A stretch of 33,166 nucleotides of DNA from positions 1 through 33,166 of the forward strand of contig CAZIRO010000009.1 in NCBI GenBank assembly GCA_964541595.1. The letters run 5' to 3'. Shown here piece by piece: positions 1 through 8,890 of this stretch. Position 1 is the stretch's first letter. The number at the start of each line of letters is the position of its first letter. This stretch comes from CAZIRO01 sp964541595. Its GTDB lineage: Bacteria > Acidobacteriota > HRBIN11. The notes beneath the pieces are model-generated. The model ran no database searches, was not told where the DNA came from, and was given only the letters and a program-made list of their open reading frames with translations. The position numbers and the translations under genes were made by a program.

Positions 1-102
1 CGGTTCCGGCTATCATACAAATATCTACATCGCCCGTTCTATCCTTGCAATGTGCAATCTTTGCAACGGAGCAATGTCAACTTGCCATCATATTCGCGAA
101 AA

Positions 103-131
103 TCGACATAGTAGCCACAAATTGTTATCAT
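103..131 (+). promoter_or_regulatory. sigma-70-like promoter of the toxin-antitoxin operon
   Basis: A -35 box TCGACA (103-108) and a -10 box TATCAT (126-131) are separated by exactly 17 bp; each differs from consensus at one position. They lie 33 bp upstream of the antitoxin start. The similar strings GTAGCCACAAA and GGAGCCACAAA overlap this region (about 111-142) and could be an operator for antitoxin autoregulation, which is usual for Phd/VapB families; that role is inference. Confidence 0.5.
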
Positions 132-164
132 GGAGCCACAAAAAGCAAACTCTCGGAGGACATC

Positions 165-452
165 GTGGCAACAATACGTGTAAGTGTGCGGGAGCTGAAA
201 AACCGTTTGAGCCATTATCTTCGCCTAGTCAAGGCCGGTCATATTGTGGAAATTACCGAACGGGGACGATCAATTGGCCAGGTGATACGTATATCCCCGA
301 CACGGCATATAGAAGAACGTCTTGATGCGATGGCCACACTGGGGTTGCTTTCACGTGCAGAGGGACGTCTTGCCTCACGTGCCCCGGTGGCGAGGACAAG
401 AGGACCCAAAAGTGTCGCCTCGATTCTTGTGGAGGAGCGAAATTCATCATGA
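165..452 (+). CDS. Phd/YefM (VapB-like) antitoxin, type II
   Basis: A 95-residue protein of the prevent-host-death antitoxin type, expected to bind its own promoter through the N-terminal half and neutralise the PIN toxin through the C-terminal tail. The N-terminal motif VSVRELKNRLSHYLRLVKAG followed by VEITERGRSIGQV is characteristic of Phd/YefM folds. I chose the GTG start at 165 because GGAGG at 155-159 sits 5 nt upstream. An upstream in-frame ATG at 45 would add 40 residues unlike the family. The stop overlaps the toxin start by 4 nt (ATGA), implying translational coupling. The cognate identity is inferred from position. Confidence 0.85.
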   Translation: MATIRVSVRELKNRLSHYLRLVKAGHIVEITERGRSIGQVIRISPTRHIEERLDAMATLGLLSRAEGRLASRAPVARTRGPKSVASILVEERNSS

Positions 453-916
453 CTTACAATATCGTTTACCTGGATGCCAGTGCACTGGTGAAACGCTATG
501 TGGAAGAGGCGGGTTCTGAGGAAGTGCGGAATCTCCTGGAGCAGGTGCCGGTGATCGGCACGGCTATGATCACTCGAGTGGAAGTCGCAGCAGCTCTGGC
601 GAAAGCGACGCGAATGGGCATATTACCTGTAAAAGAAGCCCTTACTGCCTTGGAGGCTTTTTACGAAGAGTGGCGCTTTTTAGAGAGAGTGCATGTGACA
701 GAATCAGTGATCTTCCGGGCTTCTGCCCTGGCATGGGAGAAAAAGTTACGAGGGTATGACGCAACCCATCTGGCCGCTGCTCTCGTATGGCAGGAAATGA
801 TGGAAACATCTGTTACAATGGCCACGTTTGATCGAGAACTCTGGATAGCGGCCAGAAACTCGGGTCTGTATGTGTGGCCTGTAGATTTGTCCTCGGCATG
901 CATCTGGAATGCGTGA
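449..916 (+). CDS. vapC: PIN-domain toxin, VapC-type ribonuclease
   Basis: A 155-residue PIN-domain protein, by family an Mg-dependent endoribonuclease that cleaves tRNA, rRNA or mRNA when not bound by antitoxin. Visible acidic residues match the PIN active site: Asp9 in YLDASALVKRY, Glu in TRVEVAAALA, Asp in GYDATHLAAAL, and Asp in ATFDREL near the C-terminus. Its ATG overlaps the antitoxin stop by 4 nt, with GGAGGAG just upstream (431-437). Its own stop overlaps the helicase start by 8 nt, so the three genes probably form one transcription unit. The RNA target cannot be read from the sequence. Confidence 0.9.
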   Translation: MTYNIVYLDASALVKRYVEEAGSEEVRNLLEQVPVIGTAMITRVEVAAALAKATRMGILPVKEALTALEAFYEEWRFLERVHVTESVIFRASALAWEKKLRGYDATHLAAALVWQEMMETSVTMATFDRELWIAARNSGLYVWPVDLSSACIWNA

Positions 917-3900
917 GGTACACGGCGTGTCGCCCATTCCGGATCTGATCGATAACCGCAAACACAGGCTCGCGGACGTCCTGCGAGATGCGCTCGCTCA
1001 GAGCCGGGACCCCCGGCTGGATGTGGTCACGGCGTTCTTCAACCTGAACGGCCTGGAGGTCCTGGAACCCGAGATTCAGACCCTGTCTCGTCTGCGGCTC
1101 CTTCTGGGTAAGGAGCAGGAACAGGCGTTTGTCGTCGGCGATCGACTGCTGGCGGAACTGGAAGACGCATCCGCACGGGCCGAGATCACGGCCGGAGAAA
1201 TTCGAAAATGGCGGACGTTTCTCGACCGTGATGGTGTGGAAATTCGATACTACAGGAAAGCCTTTGTCCATGGAAAAGCATACATTCTGGACGGCGTCCC
1301 CGCGCTGGGTTCTCTGGGTATCGTGGGTTCCTCGAATTTCACAGGCGCCGGTTTGAGCACCAACCTGGAACTGAACGCTGTGCTCAAGCAGACGTCTGCC
1401 GTACGCGAACTCAAAACCTGGTTTGAACACCTGTGGAACGAGGCGGAAGATTACAAAGCGGCACTATTAGAACTGCTCGAACGATTCACCCGGACCTATA
1501 CCCCTTACGAGATCTACATCAAGGTGCTCTACGAGGCATTTCGGGATCAGCTGGACCGGGATCTGGGGGAAGAGGATGCGAAACCCTCGCCGATCGTACT
1601 GGCCGATTTTCAGCGTGATGGTTATTTTGCGGCCAGAGAGATTCTGGAAAACTACGGAGGAGTACTCATCGCCGATTCGGTAGGTCTGGGCAAGACTTAT
1701 CTGGCCCTGCGACTCCTGGAGGACTACGCATATCGTGAACGGCAGACGGCCCTGGTGGTATGCCCCGCAGCGATCGCCGACACCGTCTGGCGACCGCTGC
1801 TCCGGCAGTTTGCCATTCCGCACGAGATCGTCTCCATGGAACGGATCAGCCAGAAAGACTTTCCCGTTGAGGCATATGCCCGACGGTTCCGGATCATCGT
1901 TGTGGATGAAAGTCACAATTTCCGCAACCCGAACACGAATCGCTGGACCCATCTCTTCCGGGTGATCGCCGACGGCGAACCGGACAAGAAAGTCATTCTC
2001 CTGACCGCCACACCTGTGAACAACACGGTCTTCGACCTGTATCATCAGTTGTGTCTGATCACACGGGATGAACCCCGTTTCCTGCTGTCCGCCGGTATAC
2101 CGAATCTGCGGGAATACTTTCGCCGTGCCGAGCGCCATAAGGAAGCACTTTACGAAGTCCTGGAGGCCATTGCGGTCCGCCGAAGCCGTCGATTCATTCG
2201 AGCCAACTATCCCCATGCTGAGATCGACGGCCAGCCGATTCGTTTTCCGGAGCGGCGTCTGCGCACCGTCCATTACAGTTTGAACAACACATATGGACCA
2301 AACCTGTATCGCAAGATCGCAAAGGCGATTGAAAGCCTGTTACTTGCTCCCTATCAGGTGGACATGTATCGCAGGGAGCTGTTGCAGGCGCGAAGGCAGT
2401 GGGCAAAGCAATCGGGTCTTTTTGAAAACCCGGAAGATAGCCAGGACAGCATGGTGCAGCGGCTCCAGGAGGCACTCGGATGGTCCGGGGAGCAGGCACA
2501 TACATTTCTGATGACGATCGGCCGCCAGACTGCCCTGGCGCATATCATGCGCGTCCTGTATCTCAAGCGTCTGGAGTCTTCCGTTGAAGCGCTACGCATC
2601 TCTTTAGAACGTCTTCTGGATTTTCTCAATGCTTTTCTGCAAGCACTGGAGGCAGGACGGCTCCTGGATGCACAGAGTTACCGGCGATGGGTGCAACTCG
2701 AAGGCTCCTGGGACGAAGCGGACGAGCCATCGGACGGCATGGATTTCATCTCCGAACTGCCCGCTCTATCACCCGAGCACTATGATATCGACAGTATCCG
2801 GAACGCCGTTTGGACGGACCTGCATACACTTGAGGACGTTCTTGCAGAACTCCAGCAGGACCATGCGGATGACAAACTGGAGACGCTGAAAGACCTTCTG
2901 CTGGATCCGGAATTGAACAACAGGAAAGTCGTCATCTTCTGTTACTTCAAGGACACCGCACGTTACCTGTACCGTCAATTACTGTCGGACACAGATTTTT
3001 TAAACGCCCTGGGTCATCAACGAATCTCCATTGTGGACAGCGACGTGAAACCCTCCGAGCGGTGGCAACGGATCGTGCGTTTTGCTCCCCATGCAAACGA
3101 CCGTCCGGACATGCCACGGGAAGAACAGATCGACCTGCTGATCAGCACGGATGCCCTCTCTGAGGGACAAAACCTGCAGGATGCCAGCGTGATCATCAAC
3201 TATGACCTCCACTGGAACCCGGTCCGCCTGGTGCAACGGGTGGGTCGGCTGGATCGGATCGGGTCGCCTCACCCGATCATCGATGTGTACAACTTCTTTC
3301 CCGAGGAAGAACTGGAGAATCTGCTTCGGATTCTGGAAAGATTGTATGAAAAACTCCATGCCATCAATCGCACGGTAGGCCTCGATGCGTCGGTCCTGGG
3401 GGAGACACCGAACCCCATGGATTTCAACATCCTGCGCCGGCTGGAACGCGAAGAAACAGCGACCCTGGAGGAACTGGAAGAAGTCAGTGAATTAACCGTG
3501 GGAGAATTCCTCAAACAGGATTTGCTACGCTTTCTGAAAGCGCTGGGTGAAGAGAAACTCAAGCGTATTCCTCTGGGAGTCGGAACGGCCCGGAAGGTGC
3601 GGGAGGGTCTCCGGGGATTCTTTGCCGCTTTCCGAAACCCGGTGACCAACCAGCATCACTGGCTCTTTTACGATGAGACAACGCAACGCATCGTGAGTCG
3701 TCGTCTGGAAGCCATCCGTCCCGTTCGGTGTGATCCCGACGAACCGGCGGAGCCTCTACCGGAGGATTTTGACCCGCGACCATTGATCCAGAAACTGCGG
3801 CGGTATCTCTGGAACCGCATTCGCGCAGCGCAAATCGTGCCGGACAGGCTTCCTGCACCCCAACGGCAGATTGTTAACATGCTGCATGCCTTACCCCCGT

Positions 3901-4148
3901 CTGCGGAACGAAACCGTCTGTTGCAGTACTTCGAAGCGCGTGCGCTGGCAGGGCCGGATCTCAAGGAGTTGCGGCGCCTGTGGCGGTCGCGTTCCCAATG
4001 GACCTGGGAAACGTGGTGCCAACGTCTTCTGGAATTTGCGGATACACACCCCCATCCGCCCGCACCGCCTGCTGCATCACAGGGCGACCATGTACCGCAG
4101 GTAGAGGAAGAACTCGAATGCATCGCCTGGATGCGGATCGTTGGATAA
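909..4148 (+). CDS. PLD-like + SNF2-family DEAD/DEAH helicase, defence-type
   Basis: A 1079-residue protein. The N-terminal part is a phospholipase-D-like nuclease fold with one HxK signature (His121, Lys123 in FVHGKAYIL) and GSSNFT at 140-145. A Snf2/RapA-type ATPase follows: Walker A ADSVGLGKT (255-263), DESH box (333-336), motif III TATPVNN (about 367-372), and motif VI QRVGRLDRIG (about 775). The C-terminal 250 residues are unassigned and end in a Pro-rich tail. Such PLD-SNF2 proteins are typical of phage-defence islands, often with a methyltransferase, but none is seen here. The ATG at 909 overlaps vapC; GTG at 927 is an alternative start. The function in DNA translocation or cleavage is inferred. 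Confidence 0.8.
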   Translation: MREVHGVSPIPDLIDNRKHRLADVLRDALAQSRDPRLDVVTAFFNLNGLEVLEPEIQTLSRLRLLLGKEQEQAFVVGDRLLAELEDASARAEITAGEIRKWRTFLDRDGVEIRYYRKAFVHGKAYILDGVPALGSLGIVGSSNFTGAGLSTNLELNAVLKQTSAVRELKTWFEHLWNEAEDYKAALLELLERFTRTYTPYEIYIKVLYEAFRDQLDRDLGEEDAKPSPIVLADFQRDGYFAAREILENYGGVLIADSVGLGKTYLALRLLEDYAYRERQTALVVCPAAIADTVWRPLLRQFAIPHEIVSMERISQKDFPVEAYARRFRIIVVDESHNFRNPNTNRWTHLFRVIADGEPDKKVILLTATPVNNTVFDLYHQLCLITRDEPRFLLSAGIPNLREYFRRAERHKEALYEVLEAIAVRRSRRFIRANYPHAEIDGQPIRFPERRLRTVHYSLNNTYGPNLYRKIAKAIESLLLAPYQVDMYRRELLQARRQWAKQSGLFENPEDSQDSMVQRLQEALGWSGEQAHTFLMTIGRQTALAHIMRVLYLKRLESSVEALRISLERLLDFLNAFLQALEAGRLLDAQSYRRWVQLEGSWDEADEPSDGMDFISELPALSPEHYDIDSIRNAVWTDLHTLEDVLAELQQDHADDKLETLKDLLLDPELNNRKVVIFCYFKDTARYLYRQLLSDTDFLNALGHQRISIVDSDVKPSERWQRIVRFAPHANDRPDMPREEQIDLLISTDALSEGQNLQDASVIINYDLHWNPVRLVQRVGRLDRIGSPHPIIDVYNFFPEEELENLLRILERLYEKLHAINRTVGLDASVLGETPNPMDFNILRRLEREETATLEELEEVSELTVGEFLKQDLLRFLKALGEEKLKRIPLGVGTARKVREGLRGFFAAFRNPVTNQHHWLFYDETTQRIVSRRLEAIRPVRCDPDEPAEPLPEDFDPRPLIQKLRRYLWNRIRAAQIVPDRLPAPQRQIVNMLHALPPSAERNRLLQYFEARALAGPDLKELRRLWRSRSQWTWETWCQRLLEFADTHPHPPAPPAASQGDHVPQVEEELECIAWMRIVG

Positions 4149-4180
4149 CTTCCCATCACTTTTTTCACGTTCCTTTACCT

Positions 4181-4453
4181 CTGGGATCGGGACAGGAAAT
4201 GGGACACCGTGGGTGCCCATTCGGCCATGCGATGTCCCCGGCCCATTGGATGCCCCGTCCCCTGTCTTCCGTCTCCCGTCCCGGATACCTGCCACCTGCA
4301 TACCTGACACCGGATACCCGACACCTGACACCTGGGACCTGAGACCTGAGACCTGAGACCTGAATACCCGCCACCCGGGACCGGAGACCAATGGCCACCG
4401 GCACACCGGTGGATCCGGTGCATTCCCTGGCCCATTTCCTGCCCCGATCTCCG
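4181..4453 (-). mobile_element. MITE-like repeat element, copy 1 (type A)
   Basis: An intergenic element of about 273 bp. The left end CTGGGATCGGGACAGG and the right end CCTGCCCCGATCTCCG are imperfect inverted repeats. Inside, heptamers of form NGGTNTC occur on the minus strand (about 4309-4360; read on plus as CACCTGACACCTGGGACCT). A hairpin-prone block CACCGGCACACCGGTGGATC (about 4398-4417) marks it as type A together with copies 2, 5 (left half) and 9. No flanking direct repeat is visible. It fills the gap between the helicase and the next gene, with a promoter 10 bp beyond its right end. Confidence 0.7.
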
Positions 4454-4463
4454 GGACCACTTC

Positions 4464-4492
4464 TTGCGCCTAACGTGTGGACTGACCATAAT
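4464..4492 (+). promoter_or_regulatory. sigma-70-like promoter of the lipoprotein-lipA operon
   Basis: TTGCGC (4464-4469) and CATAAT (4487-4492) are spaced by 17 bp and lie 10 bp downstream of the right end of repeat copy 1. The leader to the next start codon (4625) is about 125 nt and contains no ORF I would call. Confidence 0.5.
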
Positions 4493-4624
4493 AGAACACC
4501 GTGGCCATCTGCCGCACGGACCATCAGATGGACCCCAGCAGCGGAACCCACCCGGAAAACCGCTGATGCCGGGAAAAGGGGGCGATTGAACACCGTGAGG
4601 GATTTCATAACAGGGAGGCGACGC

Positions 4625-6193
4625 ATGCACATGTGGAAGATCCGATGGGTCGCGCTCTGGATGGTGACTCTCGCTCTCGGATGTGTCAGCGGGATCCCCG
4701 CACGCGGACCCCATCATACCGAACACCTGCTGACCTCGCCCTGGTGGGCGCGGGCGTTCGTCGCGACCGAAGAATCCGTTGTTCCTGCGGATACACGTCT
4801 GCAACCGCAACTCGTGACCATGCAGGGTCGCGTCTATCGGGGGATTCCCGTCACGCACCCGCTCGATCTCCTGTTCCCCCTGCGTGTGCAACCCGCGACG
4901 GAGTTCGTATTCGGTGTAGGGGTGTCTGAAGACGCCAAGGGTACGGTCACCGTCAGCGTGTCTTTAGAAATTCCCCGACAGGGAGCAGAACCCGTGACGC
5001 TCGTTCCCGAAACCACCGTACGATTCCCGGACACGGCATCACGGACGGTCCGATGGTTCCGGCTGTCGCTGGATGAACGGGTCCGGGAGTGGGCACGTTT
5101 GCGGATTCATGTCGAACCGACCGGTGAGAAACAACCCCGGGCCTGGTTACTCGATCCGGTACTCGTGTATACGATTGCCCCTGAATCTCCATGGGCGCCG
5201 GTCGAATCCCCGCGCACGGCATTGCGCCATTTCCGGGAACAGAGTCATCGTCTGCATACGGTCCTGCTCGTAGCCGATCGCCTGTCCATGGCGGATTTGA
5301 ATCTGGAGGTCCCCGGTCAAACCCCCTGGCCGGCGGTCGAGTCCTTCATGGCCGGTGCCATTCGATTCGACCATGTGGTTCCCGTGTTCGACGATGCCAA
5401 TGCGAATCTGCGTGCCATCTGGGCAGGACGACGCGTGGGCCACAGCCGTATCCCCCTGCCGGTGGTATTCCGCAGGGGATTGTACCGTACGACGGTCTGG
5501 ATATCGTCCACACTGCAGGAGATTCCCGGTCTTGCGACAGCCGTGGAAGCCGAAACGGTGCCGCTGGATCTCGCCGAATCGACGGATACGTGGGTACGGA
5601 AAATTTTGGACACGCTCCGGGAAGCGCATCGGGCGCATCGCAAAGTCTTTCTGGCGTTGATCACCCGTCTGACGGATCCCCGGTACGGAGCGCAGGGACT
5701 GGATACATGGGTACACGCTTTCCAGCATGCGATTCAGTCGATACCGGAAATCCGTGCACGGCTGAATCTGTGTATCCTTGCCACCGGCCGCGTGGACGAG
5801 AACCGTGTGTGGCCCGGATTCCTCGGATGCCGTCCTCCGGACAACGTACTCGTGCCGCATCCGATCGTGCGGGCGCCGATTTCCGGTCTGGACGTGGTTC
5901 CCACGTGGGCGGACTGGATTGCCGTCTCCCGAAAGGATGCGGATTGGGAAGGCACCAGCCGGCTCGCCTGGGTATTCTATCGGGAGGATCCCGTCGATGC
6001 GGTCGCCGTCGGCTGGACCGCATCCGGTGGGTTTGTCGTCGCGTCCGACGGAGTCCTCTGGGTGCGGGATACGAAGGTCGACCGGTTTGAGGTCACCCAT
6101 CCGCGCAGTCGTGTGCAGGTCGATCCCGTGTTTCGAGATTTCTATCAGGAGTTCCTCTGGGGCCAGTGGCGTACCCGGGGAGTGGGTGAATGA
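4625..6193 (+). CDS. lipoprotein with degenerate sulfatase/phosphatase-like fold
   Basis: A 522-residue protein starting at ATG 4625, with GGGAGG at 4613-4618. The N-terminus is a lipoprotein signal: hydrophobic WVALWMVTLALGC with the lipobox LALGC. After about 210 residues of beta-rich sequence, the order of elements resembles the sulfatase family: HTVLLVADRLS, then AGAIRFDHVVPVF...IWAGRRVG, VFLALITRLTDPRYG, NLCILATGRVDEN and SGLDVVPTWADWI. The catalytic Cys/Ser and most metal-binding Asp/His residues are not at the expected places (for example ATGRVDE where active enzymes have a TSDHGE-like motif). I infer a non-catalytic or strongly diverged member. Its stop overlaps lipA by 4 nt (ATGA), so the two are co-translated. 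Sure about the lipoprotein, less about the fold. Confidence 0.6.
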   Translation: MHMWKIRWVALWMVTLALGCVSGIPARGPHHTEHLLTSPWWARAFVATEESVVPADTRLQPQLVTMQGRVYRGIPVTHPLDLLFPLRVQPATEFVFGVGVSEDAKGTVTVSVSLEIPRQGAEPVTLVPETTVRFPDTASRTVRWFRLSLDERVREWARLRIHVEPTGEKQPRAWLLDPVLVYTIAPESPWAPVESPRTALRHFREQSHRLHTVLLVADRLSMADLNLEVPGQTPWPAVESFMAGAIRFDHVVPVFDDANANLRAIWAGRRVGHSRIPLPVVFRRGLYRTTVWISSTLQEIPGLATAVEAETVPLDLAESTDTWVRKILDTLREAHRAHRKVFLALITRLTDPRYGAQGLDTWVHAFQHAIQSIPEIRARLNLCILATGRVDENRVWPGFLGCRPPDNVLVPHPIVRAPISGLDVVPTWADWIAVSRKDADWEGTSRLAWVFYREDPVDAVAVGWTASGGFVVASDGVLWVRDTKVDRFEVTHPRSRVQVDPVFRDFYQEFLWGQWRTRGVGE

Positions 6194-7080
6194 ATCGGAC
6201 ATCCACGCACGTGCCGAAACCGGAATGGTTGAAAGTTCGTCTTCCGATGGGGCCGACCGTACGTCGTTTACACCGCCGGTTGCGTTCCCTGCAGTTGTAC
6301 ACTGTATGTGAAGAGGCACGGTGCCCCAATCGGGGAGAATGCTGGTCCGAAGGTACGGCAACCGTCATGATTCTGGGGGGTACCTGTACCCGCGGGTGCC
6401 GCTTCTGCGCGGTGAAATCCGGCAATCCCCGGGGCTGGCTGGATCCGTTTGAACCGTTGCATACCGCGCAGATGGTTCGGGAAATGGGGCTGCGGTATGT
6501 GGTCGTGACTTCGGTCGATCGCGACGACCTGCCCGACGAGGGCGCCGAACAGTTTGCCCGGACCATTCGTGCCATCCGGTACCATAACCCGGAAACGATG
6601 ATCGAGGTCCTCATTCCCGATTTTCACGCGCGTCCCGACTGTCTGGATACGGTTATCCGCGCCCGTCCGCATGTCATCGCCCATAATGTGGAAACCGTCC
6701 GTCGGCTGACCCCGGTCGTGCGCGATCGAAAAGCCAGGTACGATCAATCGTTACAGGTGCTCGCATACATCCGGGATCGGGCGTCGCACATTTACCGTAA
6801 GTCGTCCATTATGGTCGGACTCGGTGAAACGTTCGACGAGGTCGTCGAGACGATGCGGGATCTCCTGCGTGCTGGGTGTCAGATCCTCACCATCGGGCAG
6901 TATCTACAACCGACCCCGCGCCATCTGCCCGTGGTTCGGTATGTACCTCCGGAGGAGTTTACCGAATGGGCCCGCATCGGACATGCGATGGGGTTTTTGC
7001 ATGTCTTCGCGGGTCCCCTGGTGCGTTCGTCCTACCGTGCGGCAGAAGCGTTTCTGCACGCATTGCGGGAAGAGAAGTGA
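6190..7080 (+). CDS. lipA: lipoyl synthase
   Basis: A 296-residue radical SAM enzyme that inserts two sulfurs into octanoyl groups on lipoyl-dependent proteins. The auxiliary-cluster motif CEEARCPNRGEC gives Cys40, Cys45 and Cys51. The SAM-cluster motif CTRGCRFC gives Cys66, Cys70 and Cys73. The C-terminal RSSYRA signature, whose Ser ligates the auxiliary cluster, is also present. Length matches the family. It overlaps the upstream lipoprotein gene by ATGA; no lipB or lplA is in the window. It converges on menG with a gap of only 6 bp and no terminator-like hairpin. Confidence 0.97.
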   Translation: MNRTSTHVPKPEWLKVRLPMGPTVRRLHRRLRSLQLYTVCEEARCPNRGECWSEGTATVMILGGTCTRGCRFCAVKSGNPRGWLDPFEPLHTAQMVREMGLRYVVVTSVDRDDLPDEGAEQFARTIRAIRYHNPETMIEVLIPDFHARPDCLDTVIRARPHVIAHNVETVRRLTPVVRDRKARYDQSLQVLAYIRDRASHIYRKSSIMVGLGETFDEVVETMRDLLRAGCQILTIGQYLQPTPRHLPVVRYVPPEEFTEWARIGHAMGFLHVFAGPLVRSSYRAAEAFLHALREEK

Positions 7081-7086
7081 CGGATT

Positions 7087-7821
7087 CTACCCCGGCACTT
7101 TTTTGCCCACATACAGGGTGGCCACGCCCCCCGTGAGCGGTACAAACCGTACATCGGTAAAGCCGGTTTCCGTCAACCATACCGCGAGGTCGTGATAGTG
7201 CGGGAATTCCAGAATCGATTCGACCAGGTGCCGGTACGCGGAACGGTCTCCCGTCAATACAGTTCCGATAACGGGCAGGATCCGGCGCAGGTAGAACCCG
7301 TACACCCACCGCCAGGGACGCCATCGGGGCAGGGTAAACTCCAGGACAATGCATGTTCCACCGGGACGCAGCACGCGGTGGAACTCTTCCAGACCCCGGC
7401 GCGGGTGTTCCAGATTCCGTAATCCAAACGCGATTGTCACCGCATCGAACGTGGCGTCCGGAAAGGGCAACGACGTGGCATCTCCCCGAACCCACACGGC
7501 TGCAATGCCGCGGGTACGGCTCTTCCGGCGTGCGCGTGTGAGCATCATGGCACTGAAATCCAGACCCACGCGCATGGCCCAGGGATGGTCCATACACAGC
7601 AGGGAATCCCCCGTGCCGGTACATACGTCCAGGATGCGGCCGTCGGTCCGACTGCTCAGGCATCGCGCCATGCGAAGTCGCCAGTACCGGTCCAGTCCCA
7701 GGCTGAGGACGTGATTCGCGAGGTCGTATCGTGTGGCAATCCGGTCAAACATGGACCGCACCCACTGGGCGGACCAGCGCATGCGGAACGACGATCCGGA
7801 ACGGGTATCGTGCGACGTCAT
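7087..7821 (-). CDS. menG: demethylmenaquinone/ubiquinone C-methyltransferase
   Basis: A 244-residue SAM-dependent methyltransferase catalysing C-methylation in quinone biosynthesis. FDRIATRYDLANHVLSLGLD near the N-terminus is the UbiE/MenG signature. ILDVCTGTGD is the SAM-binding loop, and FDAVTIAFGLRNL and EFHRVLRPGG are further family motifs. I place the start at ATG 7821, which gives the usual family length; a longer upstream reading overlaps moaA and looks unlike the family. No clear Shine-Dalgarno is visible. It lies 55 bp downstream of moaA on the same strand. Whether the substrate is a mena- or ubiquinone precursor cannot be read from the sequence; the symbol menG is a choice. Confidence 0.9.
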   Translation of the reverse strand: MTSHDTRSGSSFRMRWSAQWVRSMFDRIATRYDLANHVLSLGLDRYWRLRMARCLSSRTDGRILDVCTGTGDSLLCMDHPWAMRVGLDFSAMMLTRARRKSRTRGIAAVWVRGDATSLPFPDATFDAVTIAFGLRNLEHPRRGLEEFHRVLRPGGTCIVLEFTLPRWRPWRWVYGFYLRRILPVIGTVLTGDRSAYRHLVESILEFPHYHDLAVWLTETGFTDVRFVPLTGGVATLYVGKKVPG

Positions 7822-7876
7822 GGAAAGCGACGCTCGTGGTATTCTTACCGGTCGGGGTTTGACCGGCGCATGGATA

Positions 7877-8890
7877 TTAACCGCCGACCTCAAACATTTC
7901 CACACGGGTCTTCGGACGCGGGTTCTGCGCGATATGAACCATGCGTTCTTCCGAATAACGGTCCTTCCGTCGGGTCCAGATCGTTCGGATCCAGGCTGCA
8001 ATCTCGTCGTCCGTGGATCCGCTCCGCAGGCGTGCCCGCAGGTCAAACCCGACACTTGCGAACAGACAGGTGTACAGTTGACCCTGGGCGCTCAATCGCA
8101 GACGCGTACACGTCCGGCAGAACGGGCGAGTGACCGAGGCGATCACGCCGATCTCCAGACCGTCGTCCCGGTACCGATACCGTTCGGCGACTTCATTGGG
8201 CATGACGCGTCCAATCGGTTCCAGCGGCATTTCCGCGTGGATCTGCCGAACGATCTCGGTTGCAGGGACCACACGGTCCATCGACCAGTCGTTCACCGTA
8301 CCGACGTCCATATATTCGATAAACCGGACGATCACGCCCCACGCTTTGAAAAATCGGGCAATCGATACGATTTCATCATCGTTGACTCCTCGAATCACCA
8401 CGACGTTAACCTTGACAGGATGCAAACCGGCATCGATGGCGGCACGAATGCCGCGGAGTACGACATCGACCGGCTGGCCCCGACCGTTCATGCGTCCGAA
8501 GACGTCATCCCGCAGACTGTGCAGACTGACGGTCACGCGGTGCAGCCCGGCTTCCCGGAGCGCACGTGCACGATCGGCGAGCAGGACACCGTTCGTGGTC
8601 AGCGCGAGGTCTGTGATCCCGGGAATACCGGCCAGGCGGGAGATCAATCGTTCGATGTCGCGGCGCAGCAGGGGTTCCCCACCGGTCAGGCGGATTTTCC
8701 GGACACCCAGACGTGTGAGGATCCGCACCACCCGTTCGATCTCTTCATAGGTCAGCAGTTCCTTCCGCGGAACAAACCGGTAGGTGCGATCCGGCGGCAT
8801 ACAGAACACGCACCGGAAATTGCAGCGGTCGGTTACGGAAATCCGCAGGTCCGTTAACGGTCGATGCCAGACATCGTGAATCTGTGTCAT
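7877..8890 (-). CDS. moaA: GTP 3',8-cyclase (molybdenum cofactor biosynthesis)
   Basis: A 337-residue radical SAM enzyme that converts GTP to 3',8-cyclo-GTP, the first step of Moco synthesis. The N-terminal motif CNFRCVFC (Cys23, Cys27, Cys30) holds the SAM cluster. LTGGEPLLRRDI follows, and the C-terminal motif CRTCTRLRLSAQG...YTC (around residues 259-276) holds the second cluster. The protein ends in Gly-Gly, the conserved C-terminal dipeptide of MoaA. Length is normal. Its start overlaps the stop of a very small upstream ORF by ATGA. Other Moco-related genes in the window (mogA at 17111, mobA/mocA-like at 27409) are not linked to it. Confidence 0.96.
   Translation of the reverse strand: MTQIHDVWHRPLTDLRISVTDRCNFRCVFCMPPDRTYRFVPRKELLTYEEIERVVRILTRLGVRKIRLTGGEPLLRRDIERLISRLAGIPGITDLALTTNGVLLADRARALREAGLHRVTVSLHSLRDDVFGRMNGRGQPVDVVLRGIRAAIDAGLHPVKVNVVVIRGVNDDEIVSIARFFKAWGVIVRFIEYMDVGTVNDWSMDRVVPATEIVRQIHAEMPLEPIGRVMPNEVAERYRYRDDGLEIGVIASVTRPFCRTCTRLRLSAQGQLYTCLFASVGFDLRARLRSGSTDDEIAAWIRTIWTRRKDRYSEERMVHIAQNPRPKTRVEMFEVGG

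Noticed and set aside
4300..4370. CRISPR-like array
   Set aside because: The 7-nt units are contiguous and degenerate, without unique spacers, and no cas gene is present.
5147..6361. 404-residue minus-strand ORF opposite the lipoprotein and lipA
   Set aside because: It is a GC-rich shadow of two well-supported genes and has no ribosome-binding site or recognisable motif.
7733..8857. 374-residue plus-strand ORF opposite moaA
   Set aside because: It is the antisense shadow of moaA and menG, with His/Asp/Gln-rich composition typical of such shadows.
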